Source: Margaritispora aquatica (Eukaryota; Ascomycota; Leotiomycetes; Helotiales; Discinellaceae). Taken from it: a DNA stretch of 64,000 nucleotides. Location of the stretch: positions 620,001 through 684,000 of the forward strand of contig VJWN01000010.1 in the NCBI GenBank assembly GCA_007644065.1, in the 5' to 3' direction. Shown here piece after piece: positions 23,773-36,860 of the stretch. Within the stretch, counting starts at the first letter, position 1, and each line of letters starts with the position of its first letter. A program made the translations under genes and the position numbers. Under the pieces are notes generated by a model that worked only from the letters and a program-made list of their open reading frames with translations, made no database searches and was not told the origin of the DNA.

Positions 23773-26607
23773 CTATGTATTCTTGCCCGTTTGCCGAGTT
23801 GCATCCCAAGTCCCTGGTGCTCTGACACTGGAACCTCCACTACTCACATTGCTATTATTCTTGCTCGCCCCACCAAGTCTCTGCTGCTCCTCGAAGAACC
23901 CCACAAATTTCTGTCTATCTCGCGGATCCTCTTCCTCCACCTCTCGCCGCTCGCTAGGATGGTAATCCTCATCATCCGGAATGGGCATGCTCTCGACCAT
24001 CCTCAGATCTCCATTTTCGGATTCAGAGTCATTATCTACCATCTGGATGCCCCCGTCTTCACTGTCGCTATCCTCGCTCGGTAGGTCTGCAATCTGTGCC
24101 ATCGCTAGCCCATCTGTGATATCAAGCATACCCCTCCTAATACGCTCTTCCCTGTGATCGAAGAGGACTTCTGTTGTATTCGATTTTGCTGGTGGCGCGA
24201 TAACACTCGCCGAGAAGAGAGGGGTGGGAGGTTGAGCAGGGGTGTCCATCTCGGCTATAAGTTGAGCTGCGCTTCGATAGCTTGAAGATGGGTTGGAACT
24301 CATACTCGGTCTGGGCTGTATGGCGGGGAAACTGAAGAGTGGATTTGCTGCTTGCTTGCTCATTTTGAAATTTGGGTTCATACCCATTCCAGCCATACCG
24401 TCTGTCAATTCGTTCATTCCATTGTCGGCTGAAAGCTCAGCAACGAAATTCGATTCTGCTATAGCTTTGGGATCTTCTTCTCCAAATAGACCGAGGAGAT
24501 CTTGCTGGTTCGAGTGTTTGGAGCTTAGCACTTTCGGCTCGACGATTGGTGCAGCTCTCGTTGAGGGTCTCGTTGGTGCTATATCCATCAATTCGTGCAG
24601 ATTGTCTCCGTGTGGGCTGCTCTTAGTATCGGTGTCAAGGAGTTGAATCTCGGTAACATCTATATCAATCTCGATATCCTCGACCAAAATCCCTTCGAAA
24701 CCAGCGCGTTTCAAGATCTTCCCGACCAAGTCGGGATATCTAAGATGACCGCTAACCTCCTTACTTAGATTAAGATTATCGATGCCGTCCACATCTCCAA
24801 TAGCTTGCAGACCAGCCACTCCAAGCTGGATGCTGGTAGCTCGGTAGAGGAATGCAAGTATGTAGTCATTCTCAGAGTAGACATTAATTATCCTTCCAGA
24901 GACCACACTGCGCATCACTTTCCAGTGATTAGAATCAGAAGGCACTGGAGCTCCGATGAATACCACAGATTCGACAAGCCCAAAAGCTTTACGCTCGGCT
25001 AAAGACTTCAAGCAGGAATAGATTACTCTGGAACCGAGGGAGTATCCGATGAGTGTTACTGGTCGCTCCCCTTGAGCTTTATTGATCAGTGCATCAGCGA
25101 GCACCTCGCCCGCCTTCTCCGACCGGATTTTAGCAACCGAAAATGGATTATCGATAGATGCTGCCATTCTCAAAACTGCGATTGGCCAAAGTGCATACCA
25201 CAAGGTGGCAAGAACAGTGCGCTTCAAGATCTCGAGCTTGACATAAGACCAAGCGTACGAGGTAACCATAGTCTGCATGCTGTTTCCCAAGTCTAACAAA
25301 GCATCCATTTCATACCTCAGAGCGAAGACTTCGGATTCTCGTCCCAAAACCCGCCATGGTTTGGCAACATCTTCTTTGGCTCTAAGCCAGCCATTGACGC
25401 CAATGGTAACTCGCAGTCGCCGATTCTCAATTTCAGCGTCCTCTTTAGTGCTCAGTTCACCCCACTCGCCAGCTATAGGCAGGAATTTGAAGTCGGACAC
25501 GTCCTTTGCATACTGGTCAATCATCTCTCCAGTCATTTTGCCGCCAAATGCACCGAAGAGAGTTCCTACTAGTGCCCCATTCATGAAGAAAACCCCTAGA
25601 ACAGATGCCAACCCTCCAAGACCTGGTGAGAGTTAGCTAGTGAATTTTGGCGATTTGTGAAGCTATGAAATATGAGACTTACCAACACCACCCATGATTC
25701 CACCAATAGCTCCAGCGACTACCGGAGCTGCGAGGCCGCCGGTGATACCAATCACAGCTGCTCCAGCAATAGATGCAAGTCCCACTTTCCATCTCCTAGA
25801 TGATGCATTCTCCGCTTGACGTTTCTGTGTTTCGGCGTCGGCTGTGAGAGTTTTCGATGCTAGCATCAAGGTTTGGGCAATCTCCGTCTCCTCTGTCGTG
25901 AGTATACTCAGGGGCATATTCAGACTAGACGTTAAATAACATAACAAAGTGCGTGAATATGAAGAGTAATGCCCCAAACTGAGCATAACAAGTACCATAC
26001 AGCTGATTGTGCAAATACGATCTTCTTTTGATATGGTGGTTAGTCGAGTAGGGATAGGGTGATACATGGTCTGTAATAACGAAACATCCTTGGTCTCTTC
26101 CAACTGCTTGCTCTCATCATCTGGAGCTTCTGAACTCGCTGCAACAGGCACGCTGGCTGAGTACGGTGGTGGTGCAGCTCCACCCGGATTTCTAGCAGCC
26201 ATCCACTCCCTCCGTCTCTGCTCCGATCTTGGATCCTCAGGTCCATCACAGGCTTTCCGGAACCCACCCCTGACCTCATTTGCCCACCTATCAAAATGAA
26301 AAAGAGCATCTCGTTTTAACTGTCGCATCTTGGGATTGGAGTAGCTCTCCTCGAGCCTCGCTTCCATCCTCCTCTGCCGCGCTTCCGCCTCCGGATCTCC
26401 AATCGAAGCGGAACGAGATGTCACGGGTGCCGTAAAATTTTGCGGTAGATTCATGTCTGATTTTGGCTTCGCGGGCGTCTCGAATGAACGCTCGATTCGT
26501 GAGCGCATGTAGGAGATGATTTCGTCGACTAGTTTGGCGAGTGCGCGACGCCGTGCGGGGTTCAGCAGCATCTTGAGGTCTTTCGGGTCTGAAGCATTTG
26601 GCGCCAT
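23773..26607 (-). CDS. DUF726 alpha/beta-hydrolase membrane protein (TMCO4/Mil1-like)
   Basis: Two exons on the minus strand, 26607-25683 and 25622-23773, make 924 residues. I chose the ATG at 26607 (MAPNASDPKDLKMLL) because the upstream in-frame extension lacks conservation-like character. A Pro-rich N-terminal region is followed by a hydrophobic glycine zipper (GLASIAGAAVIGITGGLAAP, AGAIGGIMGGVGLGGLAS) typical of DUF726. The alpha/beta-hydrolase core has the nucleophile motif GYSLGSR, with Ser at about residue 503. The C-terminal 300 residues are disordered and acidic. Yeast Mil1 (YFL034W) and human TMCO4 share this architecture and are putative lipases; Mil1 interacts with AP-1 clathrin adaptor. 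The substrate is unknown. The 60-nt intron splits the glycine zipper. Confidence 0.92.
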
Positions 26608-27386
26608 GGTGAATATCACGCTTTTGAAAGGGGAAAAAATGTACACGTTTCCGATAGGGAATCTGGAAGTACAATGTTGAGGTTGACAGGTGATGTTGTA
26701 TGTGAAATTAAGCTGGTGCCTGAATGCCAATTTTAGGATTTGCGGCGGATTCAGCTACTGCCAAGGAAAATGTGCTATAGAAGGATTGTAACTCGTATAG
26801 CACAAAACAATCGGATTAATATCATGCCTTTCGAAACTACGAGTTGCTTTGTAGCATTCTTCTTCAATAGTTGAAATATCAGCCAGGTTTTCATGTGATG
26901 TATCTTGATGTTCTCTTCCCTCGCTTGATACCCCTGAAGTTAAATCACATGGTAACAATTCCACAGGTACTGGACAACCAGGGCAGGCTAAAGTCTACTT
27001 ATCTTTGAAGAACATTGAAGTATAGAACTATATATTAGTAAACTCTCTTGTGATTCTAGATTTAAAACCGAATGCTACCGAAAAGCAGAATTTTGCAGCA
27101 TAGAAGATCATGTGACACAAGCGACCAGCCATTGTGCAAAAGGTGTGCTGTGGAGGATAGATCAACTGAAAGGTGACAAATATAAAAACGTATTTCAACA
27201 AATCTATCGGCGGTCATGTACACAAACTTGTTCATGCTCTATCCTCAAGGATTCAACTCGCTGAAATGCATCGATACGCTCGCTATGCTATGAGGGTAGT
27301 TTCTATCTACCATGCTTTCATACATCATATTTCATGCTTCATGGTCTATCGTCGGGAGAATCTGGAATAGGACGGTAGATATTTCC
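26608..27386. other. Intergenic region
   Basis: Promoter side of the DUF726 gene and 3' side of the cofactor B gene. A 69-codon minus-strand frame at 26755-26964 has no domain and is not called. Confidence 0.5.
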
Positions 27387-28621
27387 CTACAACTCCTCCA
27401 AATCATCAAGGTCATCTATGACCGGCCAGTCACCGACCTCAACCCGTTCCGGTCTCACAAAGACACCATATTTAGCATCTCCTTCCTTTCCCCAGTATCT
27501 CTTGCCTTTGAGACTTCCATCGTTTCTACCGACTGGCTCGTCAAGCTTCACCCCAATCCATTTGCCCAAACCACCAGGAATCTCCTCAACATCGCCAACA
27601 TACATGACCTGGCCTCTCTTTTCATCCTCGCCGCCCACTCGACATCTTTTGCCCACCTCGATTCCCCTATTCTTAATCTCAGTATCATATACTTGAAGTT
27701 TAGCTTGCTCCAATGAAGGTGCGTTCGGATCGAAACGCCCAAGCTTCTTGTTCTTTTTCCACGCCAAAACGCTGTCATCCAATTTCTCGTACTCCTCCAC
27801 CGGAAGCTCATACTTGGTCACTTGAGAGACGTCGTTGAAGTTTGAGCGCATTCCGGGTGGTCTGGTGTCCGTGACCTGAAGCAATTTGTGTTAGCCATGG
27901 GTTTTTGATAAAGATGATTTGATTTGAGATGAACCGTTTCTTAGTCATGGGGGTTCTAAGCCGCTGAGTAAAACATGATCAATGAAACGCACACGCCAGG
28001 GTAGGTAAAGCCTGCTTAGGAATATCCTCCGCGCATGGCAATCTTATGGTTTGCTAGATCTGCTATGGGATTTGGAATTATGCAGCGACTAATGGCCTGC
28101 TGATTCGCAAGCATGGAAGCAAACGGCTTTCCCGTCGATCTTGATTCATCACTTGATAGATTCATGCAACTAGCAATGGAAGCTATGCAAGGGCAGAGAG
28201 TATTCAGGGATTCTTGCAGAGCCCGGCCCGCTGGACAGACAAAACTTGTCAATGTCGCAAGGCTATATCGAACGGTTTTGCAACTACACAGCCTCCCAAT
28301 GAGCGGAAGCGGCAGGGTATCATATCATGTTTCGAGAAGCGACGATCAAATGAAGTCCAAACTCACGTGAATCTCCGCATATGGCGCCAAAGGAAATCCG
28401 AAAAGCTGAGTGTTTTCTTCATCAGCAGCCTCGATTGGAACGGATTTTTGGCTTCCGAGCTTCAAGGTGAGCTTTTGTGACAGCGGAGGAATGCCTGTCA
28501 CAGGCTCGAGCTTCGCCTTGAGTTGACCAATGGTCCATGAGGGGGTGATGCGACGTTCAGAAGAAGAGTTCTCCGATGTGATCTGGAGGGGTATATCCCC
28601 TGCTGTTTGCATGCCTGCCAT
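27387..28621 (-). CDS. ALP11: Tubulin-folding cofactor B (Alp11/TBCB)
   Basis: Two exons on the minus strand, 28621-28367 and 27875-27387, encode 247 residues. The N-terminal half (residues 7-85) is a ubiquitin-like domain ending in YAEIHVTDTRPPG, a hallmark of this family formed exactly across the splice junction. A helical linker with SQVTKYELPVEEYEKLDDSV follows. The CAP-Gly domain at about 155-235 has GKRCRVGGE, GKWIGVKLDEPVGRNDGS and GKRYWGKEGDAKYGVFVRP. The tail is acidic (DDLDDLEEL). TBCB takes alpha-tubulin from the chaperonin and, with cofactor E, can dissociate tubulin dimers in the cytoplasm. The intron is 491 nt, many times the usual length here. Identity is secure from both domains. 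Confidence 0.95.
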
Positions 28622-31600
28622 GATATTCGCTCGCAAGATAGTCTGATATGACTGTGGCGGAGTTATAGGCTTGAAATTGCGAGTTGGAGTTGAGGTCTAG
28701 GCACGCTCTATCTTGTCTTTATTTGAGGCACGATATATTGGACGGTGGTGTCTCGGTCACTACGAACTGTGGACGTGCAGAAGATAAGCACAAGCCGTCA
28801 GAGGGGTCGAGTTGAGTTGTCGTTTTATGGTTGATAGTGGACTTGGTGGAAAATGGCTGCCGGTTCAATCTTTTGGGGTATCAAAATATACTGGGCACCT
28901 AAAACAGATTAGCTTCAATCTTTGTTCCAACGACCACTTTCTTTTCCCTCCCAGTCATGCTTGGAGCCTTAATTATGAGGCAATAAGTAAGTCACTTCAA
29001 CATGCATCAGAGGACGTGGTAGACTTCTATTTCTATCAACTTGAGAATAATAGCTTTAACTTCAGCTCCAATATCAATATCAATATAACTTTAATTTATT
29101 TAACATCACATTTCGGTTCGCGGATAATCACAGGATCAAAGAGGATCCTCACTCACGAAGAGATTGAAATTGAGATTGAGATTGGATTCCATCCAAGTCC
29201 ACGCTGTGCAGATAGTTCTATTGACAACGCCACAGCAAGCACGTTTTCTTCGTGGTAGAATATGCATCTTTTCAGCCACTTTCACCTCTAGCACGCAAGT
29301 GAGGTGACACGAAGTATAGTACCTGTGTCACATTGGAAGTTTGACCCCTTTAGGATCCGATATTGCTGATCTTCGACGACATCTCTTGTTCATCTCAACA
29401 CTGTTTGGGCTGTTTAGATTCTTGCAGAGTTCGAGGAGGATTGCTGCCATGTTCGTCTCTAAAAAGACGTCCTAGCTGCTGTCTCCTGAGTCCTGGCGGC
29501 TTCATCCCATCTCACCTCACGTTCCTAGCGATTCCCGGGAAATAGATTAAAGCATGACTTTGCTCGCACTGGTTCTTGAATCTTGACGTCTCGGTTTCAT
29601 GTCTGGTGCTCGAGCGGGGAGGGGTGGAAGGGTGGAGTGTAGGGGTGAGAGACGAGGGATGAGGTCTAGGTTGATCTTGCTGACACTCTCCCGCCTGGAC
29701 AATTGGTCAGATCCGTTTGTAGATCTCTTTGTTCCTTGGGTCTTCGATTGGATGGGCCAGTCGGGATGAAGCATAAAGGCTCACATCTTCGAAATTTATG
29801 CCCTGTATATCATGGGTCTGTCCTCCGACCTCCGACCTCCTCCTTGGCTTTGGACGCCTCTGTGTTCCATCCGAGAACCATGGAAAGAGGGAGTTTTCCA
29901 GAAGCTGATTTCAAGATTCTGTCGACCGTGCCTCACCGCTTCAAAACAACCATGGGTCCTGAGACGCTCCTTCAAGCATTTCCAGCCCTGCAAGTACAGT
30001 CGATCACGCGAGTTTGCATCTTGAACAATTGTTCATAGCATGGTATGAGAACGATCTCCCGCAAACCGATCTCTATACAATTTCCTTCGGATTATAACAG
30101 TAATCGACGAACAGAAATAGGATTTTGATTATTCATATGATGAACATTATCAAGGAAATGCCGAGACTTCTTTCATTGGGTCAATTTCACTACAAGATGA
30201 CTTATTATGTCCATTCCCAGAGTTTTTTTGCATGCATTTCAGACCATTTAAACCGTGTATTAGGAATCCGGGACAAATGTTTCAGTCTCAAGAATTCAGC
30301 ATTGGGAAAAGAGAGGAAAGTTTGGACCATCATGACTGATTGCTTTCTCATGGACAGGTAATATGTCAAGCACTATTACCTCGTGCTGTCATGTTTTCTA
30401 TTCCTGCAGTATTGCAGATCTCGAAAGCAATTCCGTCCACTGCCATGCTTCAAATTGCTAGCTGCCAGAAGGCATAACATCGGCAACGGTCCGTAGTCAC
30501 TTGTTCTGCAGCACTGGTTCCCATCTGGAAACTAGAGGCTAGAGCTGAGCGTAAACTGCCAATATTTCTCGTTTTGTGGCGTACAACTAGTGAGCTCAAG
30601 CTACCACACATTTATCGGTATTTTCATTTGGACAAACGCATCAACCTCTCGATGGGTGTCCACAGACAGAAAATCAGAACCTTTTGTCTCTTATGCCGAA
30701 CGCTTTCCTCGGACTCTCTGGTTGTTATCAGTTATTTACCAACAATGACGGCACGGCCTTTCTCCAGTAATAAATGCGGACCGGCTAATGCACAGCATAG
30801 GCTAGAACACAGGGTCAATAACAGGCCTAAAAAAACACACTCCTCCTCCCACTCGTCTGATGATCTGGCACGCCACAGAAGCTAAATCTTCATCGCGGCC
30901 TGAAAACTCACCGCTAACGTGGTACGGTACCCTACCAGCCGTCACGCAGGCACGGTAAAAAATTGGCGGAAGCCCGAAGGTTCGAGTTGTCTGCGAAGCT
31001 AAAAAGATCTTTATTTTTATCTCATGTTACTGGAAACGCCCTCTCCGCCAGAAAAAGAATTAGCCTTACCTAGCTTGGTGCGCTAGTCATTATTGTGACG
31101 ATGCATCTCGACACCTTCTTCTTTCCCATGGATGCCATGTCTGGATTCTGGAGAAGGTTCTGACTCGAACCGGAATGGCCTGCATTGGAATTCCGCTTTG
31201 CTCTCTCTGTTTACGACGCAATCTCACATGACTGGGCGCGTCTTGCACGTTTACACCGCCAGATTATATAGTCGAAATATGTGAGGTCCCGATATCGATG
31301 ATGAATAAGGAGAAGAGAACAATCTGGCAAGCTTGCGGTGATTGTTCCTTTGTTCTGGTAGGTATACAAGGCCCTTGTCGCAAACGGGGAGCATCAACCC
31401 CCTCGGAAGTTTTACAGTTGACAGCGCAACAACATATTCCTTTGTTTAGGCATCGAATGCAAATTCTTCAGGGCTCGTTTGAAGGTGCAACTTGCTATGT
31501 CCAGGGTCATAGGGCCTGTTTTTAGCCACCAACGCAGGATTTGGATGGATAAAAGAATCCGCTCAACTCGGTCACCCGGCTCAACAGCGAAGATCGTGGT

Positions 31601-32929
31601 TCATGACAGCCTCCCTGAGGCGCTGCAAGCCATGAAGATCATACACCTTGATCCCTGGTCCCCTGGATTGACATCCTTGTTTACAGACTAACTTGACCGC
31701 CAGTTCGTCCCCCGAGATGGCCAGCAAGCATGCAAGTTATGAATAACAGGCATTTAGAACGGCAGCCATGAGTTTCCATGGAGTATGGGCCATACGGGAT
31801 GTAAAGATGTTTGCTGGGGATAAATAAGCTCAAGCTTTGTTGGTATGCATTTGAAAGTTACAAATTCACCAAAACAATAGACACAATACCTACAGCACCT
31901 TAGATGTGTCTGAGATCCAGGTTGCGCACAGACATACGCCCTAAACGGTCTCGTAGTCTCGAGGGGTTGCACCGAAGTCGCAGATCATATAAGAGTTTCA
32001 ACAGCTCCACGGCGAGTTTCAACCGAAAAGCCCATGGTCGTTCTTTCTCAAGCCCTAGGAAAGTCCAGGACACCAGGAGCCCAGGACAGCACGCATTACT
32101 TTCACGCTCATGTTCATGCATGAATTCGTGGCCACGCTCTAGCACACTTTCCTCCACACTAAATGATGTTTACCCCTGTTGTCTCCCCCACCATGAGCCA
32201 TCCGGCCATGGATAGCACACTTAATCTGCATCGCGCATGTTCCCGACAGTCCGTATAGTATAGCTCATAACGCCCCCCCTTCACACCTCACACCTCACTT
32301 CACAACCATGTACCGATGAGAAGATCATCAGTTCGAACAAGTTCCTTGTCTTTTAAGCTCCTCATCCAGCTCCAGCTCTAGCACCGCTTAACGTATTGTT
32401 CCGTTAGCGCAGCCTTTCCTTCTACTCTCGTCTCATCTATTGCGATTGGCTTAGACCTCAGACGTCTTCGTGCCAATCAAGTTGATGGCTGCCAACATCT
32501 ACGCGAGCCACGCACATTCTCTCCAAGGCCCTGGGACCTGAAATAGGAACGCTGTCCTCGTCGGAAGTGCATCGTCTCAAGGTTTCTTCTGCCGAATACC
32601 TTGACTCCATCCCTTGACCTTCAAATATTGCAAACTTACTTTCTCGTTTCACGTCAGAGTTCTCTATCCCATCTGTCAACGACGCCCCGAGGAACCTTCT
32701 TGCTTTTGATATTTTCTTGTACGACTTTGACAAACTTGACGACTTAAGACAAAACGGATAAACTGGTAGTTCACCACAGCTTTCATTCATCATTCAACAT
32801 ATCAGCCCTACTTCAAATCAGGCTGAATATCACCAGAAGCCGAGATCTTCACACCATTTGTAAATCTTATTCTTTCCCGTGCGCAATTGCATATGCTCTG
32901 TCGGCCTTTCAAGGCATCGGCGATTTCAG
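28622..32929. other. 4.3-kb gene-poor region upstream of the Myb-like gene
   Basis: Many short open frames on both strands overlap each other and have no domain, codon bias or splice support. A small ATTGAG-type hexamer repeat lies at 29161-29184. The right end (32280-32880) is C/T-rich, like a fungal leader, and may include unseen 5' exons of the Myb-like gene. No transposon ends or RNA gene are recognised. Confidence 0.5.
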
Positions 32930-34047
32930 ACCGTCACCGTGGATATCTCTCTTCTCCTCAAGGCCCCAGACTCAAATGAGTCTGCGTCACCACCGCCCCC
33001 TCATAGGCACCACACACGATCGACATCTGTTCCATCGGTAGGAGGGCATTCGGAAGTGCCTTCCTATGCTCTTGCCAATCCCAGTATTGGTGTGAAGCGT
33101 AGCATGGCTCCTCATCCAGCAGAGAGCCCAGCTAAGAAGCAGAGCAAGTGGTCAGCCGAGGAAGACTCTTTAATCATTGAGTTGAGGGGAGGAGGCATGA
33201 AGTGGGAGGATATATCCAAAAGACTTCCAGGGCGTAGTGCTATCAGTTGCCGATTGCACTATCAAAATTACCTGGAAAGAAGAAGTGAATGGGACGAAGA
33301 GCGGAAAAACAAGCTGGCAAGACTTTATGAGAGGTAGTTTAACACCAATTCTGGATCTTACAGTACACTTCCCTCTCTTTCCATCATGCTAACTTTTGGT
33401 GAAGATTCAAGCCAGAAATGTGGTCAAAGGTAGCCGAAGAAATGGCCGTTCCCTGGCGCGCAGCTGAAGCCATGCACTGGCAGTTGGGCGAAGCAGACAT
33501 GGCCCGTCGAGCAGGAGTAGTTCCATTTTCTCTATCAAACATCACTATGGATGCGCCTCCTTCTGGGCACCGCTCCTCACCTTCTCGAGGTCACTCACAC
33601 AGCCAGTCGCAGTCAAGCATCATGTCAAACCCCAGCTCCAGCACCCGCTACAGCAGACCAACAACATCACACAGCATATCTCACAGTGCGAAGAACAGCG
33701 GCGGTGGCTCCGCACGAACGATAGCCGCAAGACGGGAGAGCACCCCGAGATCCGTCCCGCCTGCCAGCCCAAGTGATGGCATCGCCTTGGCTGCCATCGG
33801 GGGAGGAATGGGCATGGCAATGAACATGGGCAGAGGTGGTCAACTGTTACCAAGTGTCGCTGAGATGACCACTGGAGTCTCGCCGTACAGCACTCCCGCC
33901 TACGCAATGTCAATGCCGATGAGTGGCGGCTACTCGAGTCCGGGTCCTATGCTTCCCTCCATCGGCATGATTGGCGTGCGGCCAGACACCAAGCGGAGAG
34001 GCAGTCCGGACATGGGACCTCGCGAGACGAGTCGTCGACGACAATGA
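32930..34047 (+). CDS. Myb/SANT-like DNA-binding protein (5' end incomplete)
   Basis: Two visible exons, 32930-33333 and 33405-34047, give about 348 residues. The conserved start of the frame (TVTVDISLLLKAPDSNESAS) lacks an ATG and follows a CAG acceptor at 32927-32929, so an upstream exon is likely. The first in-frame ATG is at 33104. The SANT/Myb domain reads KQSKWSAEEDSLIIELRGGG, MKWEDISKRLPGRSAISCRL and HYQNYLERR, with tryptophan spacing of one Myb repeat. A second helical block follows (MWSKVAEEMAVPWRAAEAMH). The rest is Ser/His-rich and disordered, with a basic tail. It is a probable nuclear regulator; its targets are unknown. It is preceded by 4.3 kb of gene-poor DNA, suggesting complex regulation or a long leader. 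Confidence 0.82.
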
Positions 34048-36860
34048 TACGTGTTTTTCCTTTGCATCATCAGAACCGGGTGGCTGGGTATGGATTGGAA
34101 GAAAGGCAGGCGTTATGAGAAAGGCTGGGAAACCTCCGAGTTGGTAGACACGGAGTGGTATGTCGAAACATCGCTAGACGGGACGAGTAAATGGCGCAAC
34201 GCTTGCTTTGAGGCATTTTGGGACTGGGTTGGATTCAATTGGATTCTGGGTTTTCTTTTGTTCGTTGAAGTGAAACAAAGCATGAGCTTGCACGGCGTGG
34301 CGCTTGCATTGCATGAGGTGAAAATGATATCCCCTTGATGACCTACATATGATGGATTGGCATTCGGTCTGGGCAGACCATGGTGTTTAGGCATTTTGTC
34401 CTTTGAGGAGATAGATTTGTATTAATTACAATGTAGTACTATACAATGAAACGGTTACTTGTACATTCACATACTGTTTTTCCTATGTTGAAGTGACTAG
34501 ACTGGGAAATTTCACCACGACTCAACACTTCAAAGCCTCTACAGAACTTGCGCTTGGGAAATGAAAGCGAAATTAAACATGAATCTCGACTGCTCCAGCC
34601 GCACAACACCGAGTAGAGGGTTCCCCACCCAATCCCGCAAAACCTCCAAAACTCCAAACCACCAACCCACAAAAACAGTCCCCTAATCACCCTTCTCCCT
34701 CCCCTCCTACCTTTCGATTCTCAACCATTCGAAATCCCAATCTCCAAGCGCTTGCAAACGGAACCCACACTGCAGGTAACAGCAAAGCAGCACAGAAGAA
34801 GCACAGCAGCGGATGAGACTATGAGACTCTGAGACGAGATGAGATGAGATCAAGCACTGTAGCCACGCGATGCTGCACTCGCCCTTTCTCGGTTCAACAC
34901 AGTACAACACAACACAATACAGCACAACGCAACATCGCACAACGCATTCATGGCCTTGTTCCCTCCCTCGTCGTGTTCTTCACCGCCAGTGTATATGTAT
35001 GTATGCGTGCGTAGCCGCAGCCGAGCCGAGCGCCATACACAATATACCTAGTCTTACCTTAAAGTGAGGTAAGGTAGGTGTGGGCATACTCGCGCGTGGC
35101 CGCTTGCTTCTCTGTTGCCGATCAGATCAGATCAGGACAAGTACCTACCTACCTTACCTTCCCTGCAACGTGCTTGTTCTTCCTTCCATTGTCATGCGAC
35201 TCGGACGGACGTGTGGGGCGGTGTCTAGTATTGTCTTGTCTTGTCTTGTTAGTGGCGAGTGAGTAAGTACCTAAGTAGGTAGAGAAGTAAATACCTGTTG
35301 AGGAAAGTAGGGTATGTGATTTAAGCTAGTCAGATATGAAGAGATTCAAAGGAAAGGGAAGCAAGGATTTCTCGCCGAACTATACACGAGGTTGGTTCTC
35401 TCATCATTGTATTTTTCCTCTTTCGTATAGTCGGTGTGTTCATTACAGTAGGAACCATAAAAATCCAAATTAAGAAGACAACGGCTTTACACTCGTGTCA
35501 CGAGGCAGGAAAGCTGGGTAGGTATTGTAAGATTATTCCCAAATTCTAGCCCGATCCCAATCAAATGATGAGCCCAACGAAACGAACCCAGACGCCTTGC
35601 AATAATAAAAGAGATATTATATACAGCGCGCTTGCGGTGGTACCTTGAATCAGCAACTCTTGGAGAAGAGGAGACAGCACGCATGCGTACCTACCTAAAT
35701 CACCTACCTACCTATCCACCCAGCGTCTCCATAATCGTGGCACGTCGATCTTGGATCTACGACCACGAGTAGGTAGGTCGGTATGTATGTAGCTACCGCA
35801 ACCCACCACAACCTACCGCCACCGCCCTACCCACCTCTCTTCATCCCAGAAAGTCCAGAGCGGTCACGCATGCGCACGCACGAGTTCGAGTGGCAAAGCT
35901 CATTTGAGCGAGTGAGCGAGGTGGAGATTGAGGTATCCTTAATTTTCCCTTACCACACACTCGCACTCTGGACCCCACTCGGAGTTTTATTTCCTCTGCC
36001 GTCTATGAGGTAGGTATGTAGGTACGTACGTACGTATTTAAGTCAGGTACACAAACGCACTAGCGTGACAGGCCTAGAGAATCTTCGATGTAGTGGATGT
36101 GCATGTGTATGGAGATGGTGATGGAGATGAAGATGGGCGATGCGATGTGAGGAGATCGTACACTATCTGCCCTGTCCTGTCCTATCGTGCACTGCGCTGA
36201 TCGGATGTGTTGTCGCCATGCATGCGTGCGTGCGTGCCGGAGAATTCTTGGTGCTGGGCTAGACTAGACTGGACTAGGTTGCGTGTTGTGGATTGGAGTG
36301 GATTGGACGTCGTGGTTGGGAGAGGACTCGCTTAGGAAAAGGGGTTTGGTAGGTACTGATGGTAGAGACGGTTTCGCGAGTAAGGTACACACATCCACAG
36401 ACACTCACACAGATGCAGGTGTAATCTTACATGTTGCCACCTCACTTGAGACTGAGGCTGAGGGTGGGGTTGGTTCCTCGAGGTCGGCGATTGAGCTTGG
36501 TTCTTTCTGCTGTCGGGATATGATCTTGATTAGTGGTCTTGAACCAGCAGCGAGGTGTTGGCGAAATAGAAGAGGTGTCGTTGGAGATGCTGGTGTGACT
36601 TGTGGCGAGATGAGGTGGTTACAAGTAGTGTGGCTGTCACGTGGTGGGACATCATTTGTGTGATGGATGGACGGCATGCAGTGAAACGTGCTAACTATGA
36701 TTAGACATTGAGTTATAATGGTAGTACAGGTAGGTTGGGAGAAGGAAATGAAACAAAAGAGAAACAAAGTATGGGTATCAATATCACTCCCCAATGTTTT
36801 TGAAATGATGCAACGCAAAAACTCCTCTGAATCAGGCATACGGATACTCCCGTCGCCACC
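34048..36860. other. 2.8-kb intergenic region rich in short simple repeats
   Basis: No supported gene. It contains GATGA- and ACAAC-type tracts (34812-34943), a TTGTC array (35231-35249), and many ACCTACCT/AGGTAGGT clusters (about 35050-35290, 35685-35800 and 36005-36040, the last with a GTAC run). Open frames here are short and repeat-driven. Confidence 0.55.
35045..36040. repeat. Cluster of ACCTACCT/AGGTAGGT motifs
   Basis: Tetranucleotide CTAC/GTAG arrays recur at about 35065, 35139, 35268, 35686, 35705, 35769 and 36009, in both orientations. They are not long continuous microsatellites but short dispersed blocks. Confidence 0.7.

Noticed and set aside
18766..26607. Possible secondary-metabolite cluster (glycosyltransferase, hydrolase, nearby oxidoreductases)
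   Set aside because: No backbone synthase (PKS, NRPS, terpene) is present, and the interspersed genes are housekeeping. The hydrolase is DUF726.
32483..32539. Short ATG-started frame MAANIYASHAHSLQ as first Myb exon
   Set aside because: It reaches a stop with no in-frame GT donor to connect to the Myb-like frame at 32930.
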